Source: Prorocentrum cordatum
Lineage: Eukaryota > Sar > Dinophyceae > Prorocentrales > Prorocentraceae
Assembly: GCA_963575745.1 (NCBI GenBank)
Contig: CAUYUJ010020560.1
Coordinates: 432,501 to 496,500 of the forward strand
Direction: 5' to 3'
DNA length: 64,000 nucleotides
Shown: positions 41,690 to 53,690 of the stretch, piece by piece
Position numbering within the stretch: the stretch's first letter is position 1
Layout of the letters: each line of letters opens with the position of its first letter
Made by a program: the position numbers and the translations under genes
Notes under the pieces: model-generated
The model's input: only the letters and a program-made list of their open reading frames with translations
Database searches by the model: none
Told to the model about the DNA's origin: nothing

Positions 41690-42370
41690 GCCACCGGCCC
41701 TCTGGGCGTGAGTGCTTTCGAGCTGTTCCTCTTCCACCCCTCCTTTCTCCCCTTTCGGAGAGAGGGCACCTTCCCCATACCCCTCCCCTGGACCTGGAAG
41801 GGATGAGCCGCGACCGAGTGGAGCCTCCTAGAAGGCCTTGGCAGGAAGGCGAACATCATTGATTCTGCCAAGGTTTTGGACCCCTTTTGGCATCCTGGAG
41901 GTGCGACGTTAATTGAGGACCCACCCCCTTCTTTGATCGATCTTCTCCTAGATGGCCCCAAGATGACCCCCAAGGCTCCCAACGAGTGCCTCAGAGGTCC
42001 CCGAGAGGCGCCCACCAAGAGGTTCCCAAGAGGTCCCCATGAGGCTCCCATGAGGTCCCCAAGAGGCTCCCAAGAGACCCCCAGGAGGTCCCAAGGGGCT
42101 CCCCCTGGGCACCCAAGACGCTCCAGGACACCCCTGGGAACGCCAAGAGGCCCCCAAGGCGCCCCAGGAGGACTCCAGGACCTCTCAAGAGACATCCCAA
42201 GAGAATCCGAGAGGCATCGAAGAGGCCTCTGGCCTTTCTGCTCGCCCTCCTCCTCCTCCTCCTCCTCCTCCTCCTCCTCCTCTCCCTCATCCGCTTATCC
42301 CTCCTCCTCCATCCCCCCCCTCCTCCTCCGATTCCCCTCTATCCCCCCCTCTTGGGGTATGACGGTATGA
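41690..42370. repeat. Composite repeat R, full copy 2
   Basis: The same order of parts as 12575-13430: CCGGCCCTCTGGGCGTGAGT; CCCTGGACCTGGAAGGGA; GATCGATCTTCTCCTAGATGG; a CCCAAGAGG-type array; AGGCCTCTGGCCTTTCTGCTC; a CCT microsatellite; TTGGGGTATGACGG. It lacks the GGGTTACCCCTCCCC tandem units of copy 1. Confidence 0.7.
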
Positions 42371-44454
42371 CGGCTTCCCCACACCTGTTTCCTTTACATC
42401 CCTGATCAGGACAACTTCCCTGGACATCGTTTTATCATCAAGTGTCCAGGGTGCCTCCACTGTGTATCATCAAGTTCATACGATGATAGTGTTGCAGGGT
42501 AGGTGCATAGGAACGTCGACGTCTGCATAAGATTATGCTTCTCCACCCCTTCGGGCAAGTGCAGGTTGCACATAGGAGCGAAGCTCGGGGCCACGTGCCC
42601 GTGCTCAACCAGCTGTAGCCCCAGCTCGAGAAGCTCCCACACACGCACCCGCTCGACGCCTGACCACAGGGGCCCCGACGGCATCCGACGGGCGGGCACC
42701 CGGCTGGCCAAAGGTAGAGCCCGCCAGGGTGGACCGCGAACTGGCCCCAAGCCCAAGACCGCCCGCGCGGGGGGCGAGCCCCGCTCCACGCCTCACAACG
42801 CAGAAAGACGATACCCGGGAGAGCGGGAAATGAATGGAGCAGGACCAGTTTCGCCAACGAGCAGGAACTCCAGGGGCCACGACCCCGAAGGGGCCGCAGC
42901 CCCCGAGTAGGCCGAAGCCCCGCCAAGGCCACGATCCTGATCAGGCCGCAGCCCCGAAGCAGCTGACAGGAATCATGCACGTCAGAAAAACAAAACAAAG
43001 AGAAAGCGTGTATACATAGATATGTGTACACACGTGTACATGTTACTGGCACACGGACAGGTTAGCCAAACACGCCGATCAAACTTTGACACGTCAACTA
43101 GGCCCCTTGCACAAGAAACTCGCGAAATGAAAACGTGCCATGGTCAACACCTTCCGCCACATCATGCCGTTCCTCCCTCCTAAACCTCATCCTCCTCCGC
43201 CTCCTCGTCAACCGACTCATATGAAACCACACCACTCATCTTCGTGGTGCTTTCCTCCTCCAACTGCTTCCCCCTTTTCTCACCCCTTCTCCCCCTAACC
43301 CCTCGTCTCCTCCTCCCCCATTTTCGGGCGCACACGAACATGGATTAGGGATCCGTGCATCTGGCGCGGGAACCGGATACCAATGCTCACCTGGTCTGGC
43401 GACGGAGCTTGCCGATGTCGTACGACAGCGAAGCCCGTCGCAAAATCATGTGCCTTCTACCCATGGATCCGTTTCCTCGACTCTGCCTTTCCCCAAGATC
43501 CCTCTTCCCCTCCTCCTCCTCGTTCCCCTCAACCCACTCGTCGTCCATCGCCTCCGCGCCGCAGCCCTTCGCCTCAGCCGCTGCCGCATCCAGCCTTCCC
43601 CTCGTCCTGGGCCTAGCCGATCTCCTCACCGCCACCCTCCTCCTCCTGCTCCTCATAGTTCACGCCCTTTCAAGCCCTGTTGAGATGGGAGGGGAGCCAC
43701 CCCAAACCCTTCCCGAAAGTCAGACATACCTAGCCGCCCCTCACGTTTTCCTTCACCACCTTCTCCTGGTTTCCTCGTACTCATCGTCTCATTCTTTCCC
43801 CCACGACCATGCTCCGCATTCTGCTCATGATGCGGGTCTTGCAGAGAAGGAACGAGGCATTTGCGGCATGATACTGCAAACCATTGCTGCCATGCGCGCC
43901 AGCACTGCTTTGCGCTCCCTCCATCATTCGGTAACATGACGACGCAGGACGAGGAACTGCCACATCATGATCGGCGAATGGTTCGACAACAATGCTCAGC
44001 CAAAACAGCGCACCTGGATGATGCATGTCTCTGCACATTGGAGAGCGTGGGGTCCGAGGCCTCCCAGTTCCCTTCACGTGATCGAGCCCTTCAAGCCAAC
44101 GATGTTGCAGGACTCCAACAATCGTCTGCACGCTTGCTGGATCTTGAGCAATGACGCAACACAGACTGCTTCGTGCTCCCGTACACAACAGGACAGAGTT
44201 GATACGCCCAAGCAGCGAGCATCAATAGCATGCCAGCGCTATCACGAGAACCCCCCACGAAGGCCTCCCGGAAGGCGACGAGGCGGCCCGAAAAGACGGC
44301 CCGCGTCTGCCGCCCGCTGTGCGCGGAGGGTGGCGCCGCAGTCGCCTTCCATGCCAGAAGGTGCCCCCAATGCGGCGCCAGCAACCCCGAAGACACACCA
44401 GGATACTCCCTCGGCCGACGGCCCGGGAGTGGTAAGCAGCAATCACAGTACCCA
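42371..44454. other. No gene recognised
   Basis: About 2 kb without a supported feature. GGCCGCAGCCCCGA-like words recur at 42885-42965, and 43180-43320 and 43500-43670 are pyrimidine-rich. A 194-codon plus-strand frame (43355-43939) is Ser/Pro/Leu-rich by composition and has no known domain. The minus strand was read too. Confidence 0.4.
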
Positions 44455-45130
44455 AAACCCTTTGGGAGGGGACCCAAGTTAGCGCGTTGGCTTGGTTTCC
44501 ACCGGGATTGGCTACAGTCATCGTTAATACTGTGTGGGACCAAGTTAGGAGGGCCCATAACATTAGGGCCAGGGGGTCATTTCTGCATAAATATCAAACA
44601 AAACCGCCCAGACTGTATGATCCCTGCTGCGAAGACGGGGACCTAAGTCAGGCCGCGTCCTTATCATGCTATTAGGGTTAGGGGTTCTTTTATCCTCGAT
44701 GACTGGAGTTGGTTCCGGGCACAGGAGGTCTTTCGCAGTGGGGTCGCAAAGATACCATGCCATAGTCCATCCTGTGGCTTCATTGCGCGCTGCAACTACG
44801 TGCTGATACTGCACAAACGGGCGCACCCCGCACGAACGAACTGTTGCGAACCTTTTTAGAAACCCCTTTCGCAAAGGACCCATTCGCCCGACTCCGATGG
44901 AGGACCTAAGTGAGGCCACGTCCTCATCATGCGATTCGGGTCGGGGGTCCCTTTCTCCGCGATGACTACAGATAGGGGGGCCCACAAGGGACGTACGCGC
45001 CCAGCTATGGACATGAACACGGCCCCTCGATCCGCGAGACCGACCGCATGATATTCGGACATTCGCGCGATGCGTCCTCTCGAAACCAGCGTGGATCCAT
45101 GCACGTGTACGTCCTGCCTTCGGTCCTGAC
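44455..45130. repeat. Dispersed repeats U (one and a half copies) and V
   Basis: Repeat U (44455-44700): CCCTTTGGGAGGGGACC.AA, CAAAC.A.ACCGCCCAGACT, GGGGACCTAAGTCAGGCC, TATTAGGGTTAGGGGTTC. A half copy is at 44860-44975. Repeat V (44975-45130): AAGGGACGTACGCGCCCA, ACATGAACACGGCCCC, CACGTGTACGTCCT. The same U then V order occurs at 56235-56440 and 57225-57372. Confidence 0.6.
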
Positions 45131-45202
45131 AAGAAGAACCCAAAATCCCCACGCCCCGCACCCCTCGCGGCCGCCCCCCTCAGCGCCCCTCAAACGGGGA
45201 CT

Positions 45203-45334
45203 CCACTAACGGGTACTTTGGCCAGTGACCCAGCGAACCCAATCCTTCCCGATGTGGGCAAAGCTGCAATGCAAGAAAAAGGTCTAAAAGTGGCAACTTT
45301 CGGCAACCATTCAAAAAACCCGTTAGTAACTACC
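45203..45334. mobile_element. Possible small inverted-repeat element
   Basis: ACTAACGGGTACTTTGG at the left and AACCCGTTAGTAACT at the right give an 11-bp terminal inverted repeat around about 110 bp. Only one copy is seen, so this is tentative. Confidence 0.35.
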
Positions 45335-46900
45335 CGCTACGGTGCCGTTGACCCCCGCCCGCCCCGCCGCGCCGGCCGCGGGCTCCATGCGCACCATCAG
45401 GTAGCGGCGCCCGAGCAGCTCCACGGCGCGCGCGGGCCTGCCCAGGTGCACCTGCGGCCGGACCGCTCGGCACCGATCCGGGAGATGTCTTGAAGACGAC
45501 TCCAGGACGCGGGCAGCATCGGGTGAGGAGGCACCGAGAATCTCCGAGATCCGGCGGCTCTCCGGCGGCCCTCCGGCGGATGTCTCGGGTCGCGGGCAGG
45601 GAGCAAGCAAAGGCGGCACCAACACCACCAGGGCGAGGAGATGCGAGGAGGCCAATGGGGGTCTCCCTGCTGGTGTGGCCCCCCCTCTCGCCCGAGACGT
45701 CCCCCGCCTCCCTGCTGGTGTGGCCCCCCCTCTCGCTCGAGACGTCCCCAGCCTCCAGCTCGGGGAGGCATCGTGGACCTCCTCGCTTCGCTGGGCTGCT
45801 GGGCCCTCTGGTGGTGTTGGTAAGGTTCTCAACCGCGCGCCATCGCAACCGTAAACCCGACGCCCATCTCAAAACTGGCAACTCCGCGGTGTGCTACAAA
45901 CTCGGGCATCACACTAGCTGAATTCATACCCGCGGAACTGCTGCACTCGAAATTGCTGGGCGACAACGTGGCTGAACCCACCCGACATCGAGGAGAAAAT
46001 TTCTGAATCCACGAGATCCGGCACGTAGTCATGTCCCATAATGAGCATCGTTTAACCGAGCCCCACCGGCGTGGCCCGCGCCACACTGACCGACTTACTC
46101 CCCTAAATGGGGATGCAGGCTGTTTCCTTCGGGTTTCGAGGGGCATATCCCCAACTGGGGTGGTGGGATGGAGGGGATCGTGCCGGGGATGGGGATGGGG
46201 ATCGGTCCAACGATACTGACATAAACCAACACCACTGTGATACCAACGATTGGTTAACACTGAAGAGCCAGCAAAAAAAGCAGGTCGCCTTGCCGTCTTC
46301 ACGGCTTCGGAACCACATGGGGTCGTCCTGCCATGAATCGAAATGCACAGGCACTCGACAAGAAGAGCGGCTCTGTCAGGCGAGCAACGGAATTGTGCAC
46401 AAGAGATCTGATCGAAGCAACTTGCGCGGAGCGACACGCACACGGGCCAAATTCATAGTGAATGCGAAGAGAATGATTTCACAAATTAGGCCCCGTGTGG
46501 TGCCTGGCCTATACTGTGCTAGCTGGAAGGACGGTGCATCTATTACACACAGAGCGGCGGTATAAGGCACAACACGTGGGTGGCGGGCCCCCAAACGAGT
46601 TCTAGATACTACGTAACCTGCTAAACGCTCGACTTCCTGCGGCGGGCCATAATTACATCCTTGGCGTGGTTGCGACGACATGGGTTCCGCATGCTGCACA
46701 CCGAAAGGATGAACAACACATGTTTTATACTCATCCTCTGACCGCAACGAGACACATGAGCAGACATACAAGATTGATCGGGAGGACCAGCAGCAGGAGG
46801 GGGAGGAGGGGAGGAGGGATGTGGGGCAGGGGAAGCGGATTGGAAGGAACAGGAGAAGGGATGGGATGAGGAGCAGGCCCACGAGGAGAACTGGTAGGCG
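45335..46900. other. No gene; one 45-bp tandem duplication and a K copy
   Basis: 45535-45600 is a family K copy (GAGATCCGGCGGCTCTCCGG). 45662-45756 has two units of about 45 bp (CTGCTGGTGTGGCCCCCCCT then CTCG..CGAGACGTCCCC), a multiple of three. The minus-strand open frames are compositional. 46790-46990 is purine-rich. Confidence 0.45.
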
Positions 46901-47039
46901 GCGAAGGGGGGCGAGTGTGAGGAGGAAGACAAGGAGGCGGTGGACAAGGACAAATTGGATGAGATATGAAGAGGAGAGAGGGTGGGGGAAGGGTGAGGAG
47001 TGGAATTGCTACCTCTTGGCCGGCACCTGACTGGATTCA

Positions 47040-47150
47040 ACCAAAGCATCCTAGATGGGGTCCGTGTAGATGTGGTCGAAAGATCGCGCCACATTGCCAA
47101 TGCATCGGCGACGTCGGCGATGTTTCGGCGACGCCGGCGTGTAGATGATC
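47040..47150. repeat. GATGCATCGGC-type repeat M, fragment
   Basis: TAGATGGGGTC, ATGCATCGGCGACGTCGGCG and CGGCGACGCCGGCG echo the copies at 49240, 51900 and 56580, in part reversed. Confidence 0.45.
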
Positions 47151-47239
47151 CCAGCAAAAAAACCTAACAGCGATGTGTAGGAGCATATCTGGGAGCTTTC
47201 TTTTTGAGATTATTGTAGGAGTCCTGTTATAGAATTCTG

Positions 47240-48070
<831 letters not shown>

Positions 48071-48134
48071 GAACGAGTAGGAGTAATGGGAGGAATCGTA
48101 GTAGCAGTAGAAACACTAGTAGCAGGAGTAGTAC

Positions 48135-48345
48135 AAACGAGACACTGCTATCAATTAGCTCATCTCCGAACGAGACACTGCTATCAATGGATTTAGGTAC
48201 CAGCGAGACCATGCTATGAATGGGTGTAGCCCCAAACGAGACACTGCCATCAATGGACTTAGTTTCGAACGACTCACTGCTGTCGATAAGTGTATCTCGA
48301 AACGAGACGATTCGATCAATGGATGTAGGTCCAAACGAGACAGGA
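48135..48345. repeat. 33-bp minisatellite, about 6 units
   Basis: Diverged 33-bp units containing AACGAGACACTGCTATCAAT and GGA. On the minus strand one frame reads six 11-residue repeats of the type IDSSVSFG.... The period preserves the frame; no gene is inferred. Confidence 0.8.
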
Positions 48346-48883
48346 CCAGGCCAGGGCGCCCCCCCCGTGACCGCTTCTCGCGGCGGGGGGAAGCGCCCCA
48401 GGAGGTGGTCAGAACGCACCCTGGCCGGAGCAACCCCCCCGTGACCGCTTCTCGAGGCCAGGGGGGGCGCTCCATACTACACATAAGTACATACAGATGT
48501 ATAAAAATATTACATATAAGAACATACATATGTATACATATTAAAACGTCCTGGATCCCCGCAACTGAGGCTCCAGAGGCCAGACGCCATGAAGGCAAAT
48601 CTTGAAACGTCCTGGATCCCCGCAACTGGGCCCCCAAAGGCCGGAACCGCTGAGAAGAACCTTGCGTATCCTTCCTCGAACTCCTCCTTCCTCCTCCTCC
48701 TCCTCCTCCTCCTCCTCCTGCTCCTCCTCCTCCTCCTCCTCTTCCTCCCTCTGAGCACACCGTGGCGCTCGGCAGGAGGCATCTCTCCTCCTCACTGCTC
48801 ATGGGCTTTCGGATGCATCAGCCTGCCTCAGCGTTTGCCTCAGCCTGCCTCAGCCTCAGCCGCAGCCTCAGCCTCACTTGAGT
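48346..48883. repeat. Short direct repeats and CCT array
   Basis: CCCCCCGTGACCGCTTCTCG occurs at 48360 and 48437. AAACGTCCTGGATCCCCGCA occurs at 48544 and 48604 (unit of about 60 bp). A CCT microsatellite is at 48680-48750 and GCCTCAGC repeats at 48825-48875. Confidence 0.7.
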
Positions 48884-49115
48884 TCCCCCATATCAGGCGT
48901 GGACCCGCGGCACCCCCGACTGACTTTCCCCATTTCAGGCGTGCACCCGCGGCCCCCCGACTGAGTTCCCCCATATCAGGCAAGCACCCGCGGCACCCGT
49001 CAGCTGAGTTCCCCCATAGCAGGCGTGAACCCGCGGCACCCCCGACTGACTTTCCCCATATCAGGCGGGCACCCACGGCACCCCCGACTGAGTTCCCCCA
49101 TATCAGGCGCGGATC
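48884..49115. repeat. 42-bp minisatellite, about 5.5 units
   Basis: Units contain GAGTTCCCCCATATCAGGCG and CACCCGCGGCACCCC. The period of about 42 bp is a multiple of three, so the plus strand reads as FPHIRR.PAAPPT repeats. Confidence 0.8.
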
Positions 49116-49540
49116 CCCGGTTTTCCCCGGCATCCCCCGGATCCTGCCCAGACCCCCCTGGGGAATCAGGATGCTCTCTTTTGACCCCACTAGAATCTAT
49201 CAGTCTTCGCTGTTAGGTAAAAATCAAGCTACGCATCGAGCTGCATCGCCGATGCATCGACGATGCGGCGCGATCCTCCGACCCCATCTACTCGGCCCCC
49301 GTCCAGAGTGATTAGAACAGCTCGCACAATCTGGGGGCTCGCACGGAGCGACATCAAAATGTAGCGGGCGAGGGGAAGCCGCCGCACCGGTGGTCGTAGG
49401 GCACCCGAGAGGCCATGCATCACATCAAGACCTCGACCCCGCGGCCCGCTCTGGCAGTCCCTGCTTACATATGATTGGAGCCCCTCCGGGCCTGCCTGCC
49501 GCAAGAGGGCGGCATATTCTCGCCGGTGGTCACTCCACTA
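49116..49540. repeat. Repeat M copy; otherwise no gene
   Basis: 49240-49305 holds GCATCGCCGATGCATCGACG and GATGCGGCGCGATCCTCCGA then CCCCATCTACTC, matching 52075-52110 and 56590-56650. The rest has no recognised feature. Confidence 0.5.
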
Positions 49541-49690
49541 TGAGGAGGAGGAAAAGGAGGAGGAGGAGGAGCAGGAGGAGGAGGAGCAGGAGGAGAAAGG
49601 AGAGGTCGTCGTCGTCGTCGTCCTTCCCGTGAGGAGGAGGATGAGGTGGAGGAGGAGGATGAAGAGGAGGAGGGGGAGGAAGAGGAGCAT
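49541..49690. repeat. GGA-rich microsatellite
   Basis: GGA and GCAGGAGGAGGA words with a short GTC triplet run (49605-49620). Confidence 0.85.
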
Positions 49691-49904
49691 GAATTGATTG
49701 CCCCGAACCCCAGTCATTCTACTTGCACGCCATTCCCAAGCGCCCCGCCGACCCCTCCGCCGCCTTTCCAAGCAGCGCTGGGCCGAGGTGGGCGTGCGAG
49801 CGCGCCCCGACTTGCGTGAAGTCCAGCTTCCACTTCGGGCCTCGCCCCGCCCTCCCCCTCCCCCTCCGTGCAGGTCAGCATGCTGGAGTCGGGCGAAAGA
49901 CCAG

Positions 49905-50065
49905 GGAAGCCAGCAGGTACCGACACAGCTACTCCTTGGACCTCTCGCGGGGTGCGTTCTGACCAGAATCTCGAGGCGAATCCAGCTGCGGCGACGAGGG
50001 CCGCCCAGGAGGCCCAAAAAGGGGAAAACGAGGGAAGGGTAGAGGTGTGGGTACCTCTTCCTCCT
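49905..50065. repeat. Dispersed repeat G, copy 4
   Basis: GGTACCGACACAGCTACTCC, GGACCTCTCGCGGGGTGCGT, TCTGACCAGAATCTCGAGGC, GGGAAAACGAGGGAAGGGTA. CTGGAGTCGG(G/A)CGAAA brackets it at 49881 and 50082. Confidence 0.65.
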
Positions 50066-51084
50066 CGGAGTGCAAGCAAACGTGCTGGAGTCGGACGAAA
50101 AACTGCCTCGACGGAGGCCGATTCGGACTGCCGCGCCAGCCGAGCCAGCCTCTCCCGCACCCCGACTCGAGGGCCCAGAGTTGGATGCTCATTCTGGGGA
50201 CCTTCCTGCAGACACTCGCTCCACTCGTGCGTCGAAGCTGCGTCGAACGTCCGTCGATGTAAGTCGACCCTGAGTCGACTCTGAGTCGAACCCGAGTCGA
50301 ACTTGAGCCGAACCCGAGTCGAACTGGGGTCGAAATTGGAGTCGAACAGCTCTATCAGGTGGGTCCCGGGCATGGTCCCCAAAGCGAGCAAGCACCTCAC
50401 CAGAAGGCCCCTCCGCAAAGGGGGTCCGCGCGCCCCCCCGCCGACGGCGGCAGACCTGCCCGGCAAGCCCACGTCGCCGCCCGCCGCCCCCCTTGCGCGC
50501 AGGGACCGACCGTCCCGGCATGCCTAGAGGCCTGCCGTGCGCTGCTCTCAGCGGGGTCCACCAAACGAGGGGCGACCCTGAGAGGGGGGCCCGAGTTCGA
50601 TCCGTTGGCGCACCGAGCTGCCGCAGGCAGATGCCCCCCGCATGCCCAACCCATCGGCCACTATCGGGAGCTGCCGGCGGCTGGGGGGCATCTGTTTTTG
50701 GGCGGTTCGGTGCAAAACCCGATCGAACTCACACACACACACACACCGGGGCACACACACACACACCCTTTAGACAGGATTCCGTTCTTAGAACAAAAAT
50801 TCGGAAGCAACGCATGGGAGCCTCCCATACCATCTTGTCGCTAACCGACGCTAAGTCAGCGCTATCTCGTCGACTCCCAGACGCTAATCGACGCTTGTCG
50901 ACGCTAAAGGACGGAATTACGAGGGTATACTTGGCCCCCAGGATTTGCTACCAGACAACAGAAAAGTTCTGATAACGGAAGCAGCATTCTGAGAACGTGA
51001 GGCCGAGGTGGTAAAACAAGGCCGCCCCAGCTGGACACGTGCTGAGAGCATCCCGCGCAGACCACAAGAAGCTCTCAGAGATTT
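50066..51084. repeat. GAGTCGAAC tandem block and short repeats; no gene
   Basis: 50265-50350 has seven degenerate units of GAGTCGAACCC. CAGGGACCGACCGTCCCGGC (50499) is shared with 16317 and 25653. CA dinucleotides lie at 50731-50766. GACGCTAA words recur at 50840-50905. No gene recognised. Confidence 0.55.
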
Positions 51085-51290
51085 GGACGCCAACCATGGG
51101 TACGGAAAAAATGGGTACAAGGCCCAACAACAAATGTTGTCCCAAACCAACAGCGGCCGCTGTTGGGCAGGCGGCCTTCTGTCTCGAATGGACACAGGCC
51201 GCGGCGGCGTGGACAGAGAGTCCTGCTTAAAATGAACAGGATCCACCGTTGGGCATTGTACCCATTCTTTCCGTGCCCAGTTCGCTCGTG
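51085..51290. mobile_element. Family D inverted-repeat element, copy 4
   Basis: Left GGACGCCAACCATGGGTACG then GAAAAAATGG; right CCCATTCTTTCCGTGCCCAG then TTCGCTCGTG. The interior is conserved (CAACAACAAATGTTGTCCCA). It ends 7 bp before family E copy 2. Confidence 0.75.
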
Positions 51291-51297
51291 CAGAAGA

Positions 51298-51469
51298 TCG
51301 GGGATGGACAGACCTCCCTTTAGTAAAACGTGGTTTAGTGAAAACGACCTGAGGCCCAAACCTGGCGGGCGCAAGCCTGGAAAATAACGGCCGCGGCGCC
51401 CTCTCGAGAACCGAAAACGGACAATTCACCAATCGACGTGTCACTGTTGGGGGTTCTGTCCACCCCCGA
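51298..51469. mobile_element. Inverted-repeat element (family E), copy 2, with 5-bp target duplication
   Basis: A 172-bp element: left TCGGGGATGGACAGACCTCC; right GTTCTGTCCACCCCCGA, whose complement is TCGGGGGTGGACAGAAC. It is flanked by GAAGA at 51293-51297 and 51470-51474. About seven differences from the 7-kb copy. Confidence 0.8.
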
Positions 51470-51716
51470 GAAGAGAGCACTCCTCGGTGGGCCCGTCGGC
51501 GGGCCGGGACGCTTCTCGCCTCTGCCCGGCCCCCCCGACGGAGGGGCGCGCGGCCTCCAGCGACAGGCCGGCGCAGGGCTCCGGGTCCTCCCGGTCCTGC
51601 CGCGCGCGCGCGGGAGGCGCGCGCCCCCCGTAAGTGGGAGGCACCTTCCGGGTCTCCCTTGCCCGACCCCCCCTTGGTTGGGGGGGGCTCCTCGCTCCGA
51701 TAGAGGCCTCCTGGCC
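51470..51716. other. No gene recognised
   Basis: GC-rich spacer between two elements; nothing supported. Confidence 0.4.
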
Positions 51717-51877
51717 TGAGGTGGGGCGTATCCCCCTGCAGGGGGATTTTCGACGAAAAAAAAAGATACTCAAAAAATACTCCCAAACTGTCAAAAAGAT
51801 ACTCGAAAACATTGTCCCCAGACTATTTTTGGACTATTTTTGAATCTTCCTCCTGTAGAGGGACAGGCCCGACTTAA
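51717..51877. mobile_element. hAT-like MITE, copy 4, with 8-bp target duplication
   Basis: A 161-bp element: left TGAGGTGGGGCGTATCCCCC then TGCAGGGGGAT; right CCTCCTGTAGAGGGACAGGC then CCGACTTAA. Flanks TCCTGGCC (51709-51716) and TCCTAGCC (51878-51885) are an 8-bp duplication with one change. The interior is AT-rich (GATACTC..AAAAATACTC). Confidence 0.8.
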
Positions 51878-51889
51878 TCCTAGCCGTGG

Positions 51890-52125
51890 TCGGAGTAGGT
51901 GGGGTCGGAGCATCGCCCCGCATCGACGATGCATCGGCGATGCAGCGGCGATGCGACGGTGAGGCACCGGCGATGCATCGTCGACGTCGGCGGTGCATCG
52001 GCGACATCGACGTGAAACAAATCGGGCCCGACATCGAGACGCATCGGTGATGCGTCGGCGATGCGTCGGTGATGCGGCGCGATCCTCTGACCCCATCTAC
52101 TCCGACCCCACCTGGGAGGCCTAGA
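51890..52125. repeat. Repeat M, expanded copy
   Basis: Tandem GATGCATCGGC/GATGCGTCGGC words (51915-52075) end in GATGCGGCGCGATCCTCTGA then CCCCATCTACTCCGACCCCA. The word GATGCATC is self-complementary. Shorter copies are at 49240 and 56580. Confidence 0.7.
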
Positions 52126-52136
52126 TTCGAAGAGAC

Positions 52137-52544
52137 AACGCCTCCTCCTCCTCCTCCTCCTCCTCCTCCTCCTCCTCCTCCCGTGGTCCTCCCCCTTCGC
52201 GGCCGTATGGGGCAGCTTCTGGAAAAGGTCGTCACCAGAACAGTGATCGAATCACAAGACAGCTCGCCGCTTGGGCCCCACCGCCAGCCCAAAACGGCGA
52301 GAATCAATCGGGCGGTCCCCCCGCGCATTCGAATGCCCACACTTTATCCTCGTACAACTCGTATTACCCCCCGTCCTCCTCCCCGTCCTGATCGCCGTCG
52401 TCGTCCTCCTCCTCGTCTTCCTTCTCATCCTCCTCGTCTTTCTCGTCTTCCTCCTGCCCCAGCTCCATCTCGTTGTCCTCGTCTAGGACCTCGTCCTCGT
52501 TTCTCCTCTTGCTCCTCCTGCTCATCCTCCTTCTCTTGGCACCT
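52137..52544. repeat. CTC arrays; no gene
   Basis: CTC triplets at 52140-52185; CGTCCTCCTC-rich pyrimidine sequence at 52345-52530. Between them nothing recognised. Confidence 0.75.
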
Positions 52545-53466
52545 CGGCGGCCGAGAATAAAACCGTTTCCCATCGGTTGCGTCATAGGTGTCGCCCTCGG
52601 CGGCCGAGAAAAAAGCCGTCAGTTATCCGTTGCGCCATAAGTGTCGCCTTCGGCGGCCGAGAATAAAACCATCTCCTATCGGTTGCGCCATGGGTTGCGC
52701 CGTCGGCGGCCGAGAATAAAACCGTCTCCTATCGGTTGCGCCTTAAGCTGCGCCCTCGGCGGCCGAAAATAGAACCGCCTCATATCGGTTCCGCCATAGA
52801 TTGCGCCGTCGGCGGCTGGAATTAAAACCGTCTCCTATCGGTTGCGCCATAGGTTGCGCCCTCGGCGGCTGAGAATAAAGCCGTCTCCGATCAGTTGCGC
52901 CATAGGTTGCGCCCTGGGCGGCCGAGAATAACACCGTCTCCTATCGGTTGCGCCATAGGTTGCACCCTCGGCGGACGAGAATAAAGCCGTCTCCTATCGG
53001 TTGCGCCATAGGTTGCGCCCTCGGCGGAAGAGGATAAAGCCGTCTCCTATCGGTTGCGCCATAGGTTGGACCCTCGGCGGCCGAGAATGGAAGCGTCTTC
53101 TATCACTATATCTTATAGGTTGCGTCCGCGGCCGAGAACAACACCGTCTCCGATCGGTTGCGCCAGACGTTGCGCCGTCGGCGGCTAATGATAAAGCCGT
53201 CTCCTATCGGTTGCGCCATAGGTGTCGCCTTCGGTGGCCGAAAATAAAGCCGTCGCATCGGTTGCGCCATAGGTTGCACCCTCGGCGGCCGAAAATAAAT
53301 CGACTTATATCGGTTGCGCCATAGGATGCGCCCTGGGCGGCCGAGAATAAAACCGTCTCCTATCGGTTGCGCCATAGGTTGCGCCCTCGGCGGCCGAGAA
53401 TAACACTGTCTCCTATCGGTTGCGCCGTAGGTTGCGATCTTGGAGGCCGAGAATGAAGCCGTCGCG
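52545..53466. repeat. 53-bp satellite, about 17 units
   Basis: The unit begins CGGCGGCCGAGAATAAAACC and continues GTCTCCTATCGGTTGCGCCA, TAGGTTGCGCCCT. The first unit starts are 52545, 52598, 52651 and 52704, exactly 53 bp apart; the last starts near 53441. Units differ by a few substitutions and rare small indels. The 53-bp period is not a multiple of three, so long frames over it shift and are not coding. Confidence 0.95.
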
Positions 53467-53539
53467 CAACTGGTGCGACCAGTCAGTTCAGTGCAGTTCA
53501 GTGAGTTTACCTCGCGAGAAACAACTTCGGGCTACGCCC

Positions 53540-53690
53540 GACAATGCGAGGAAACATCAACATACGATTTCGAAGGTCCGAGGGATTTCTGAGATCTGCG
53601 CTGGCGCCAAGGAGCAGGGCCCAGCGCATGCCCAAGGAATCAGCGCGGACGTCCGAACATGTACGCTTACACCGTTTTGGCTTCTTCGAA
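53540..53690. mobile_element. Foldback element F, copy 5
   Basis: Left AAACATCAACATACGATTTC..., GGATTTCTGAGATCTGCGCT; right AGCGCATGCCCAAGGAATCA..., GAACATGTACGCTTACACCG. Arms pair imperfectly. Confidence 0.6.

Noticed and set aside
43355-43939. 194-codon plus-strand frame with a Leu-rich segment
   Set aside because: Pyrimidine-rich DNA gives S/P/L-rich peptide; the apparent membrane segment is compositional.
45323-45832. Minus-strand frame ending in LGRPARAVELLGRRYLMVRMEPA
   Set aside because: A short protein-like stretch, but GC-rich, not linked to a recognised domain and overlapping a dispersed repeat.
45850-45930. Possible telomere-like or tRNA-like signals here and elsewhere
   Set aside because: No TTTAGGG array was found and no sequence with a complete tRNA acceptor, D and T arm could be folded by eye.
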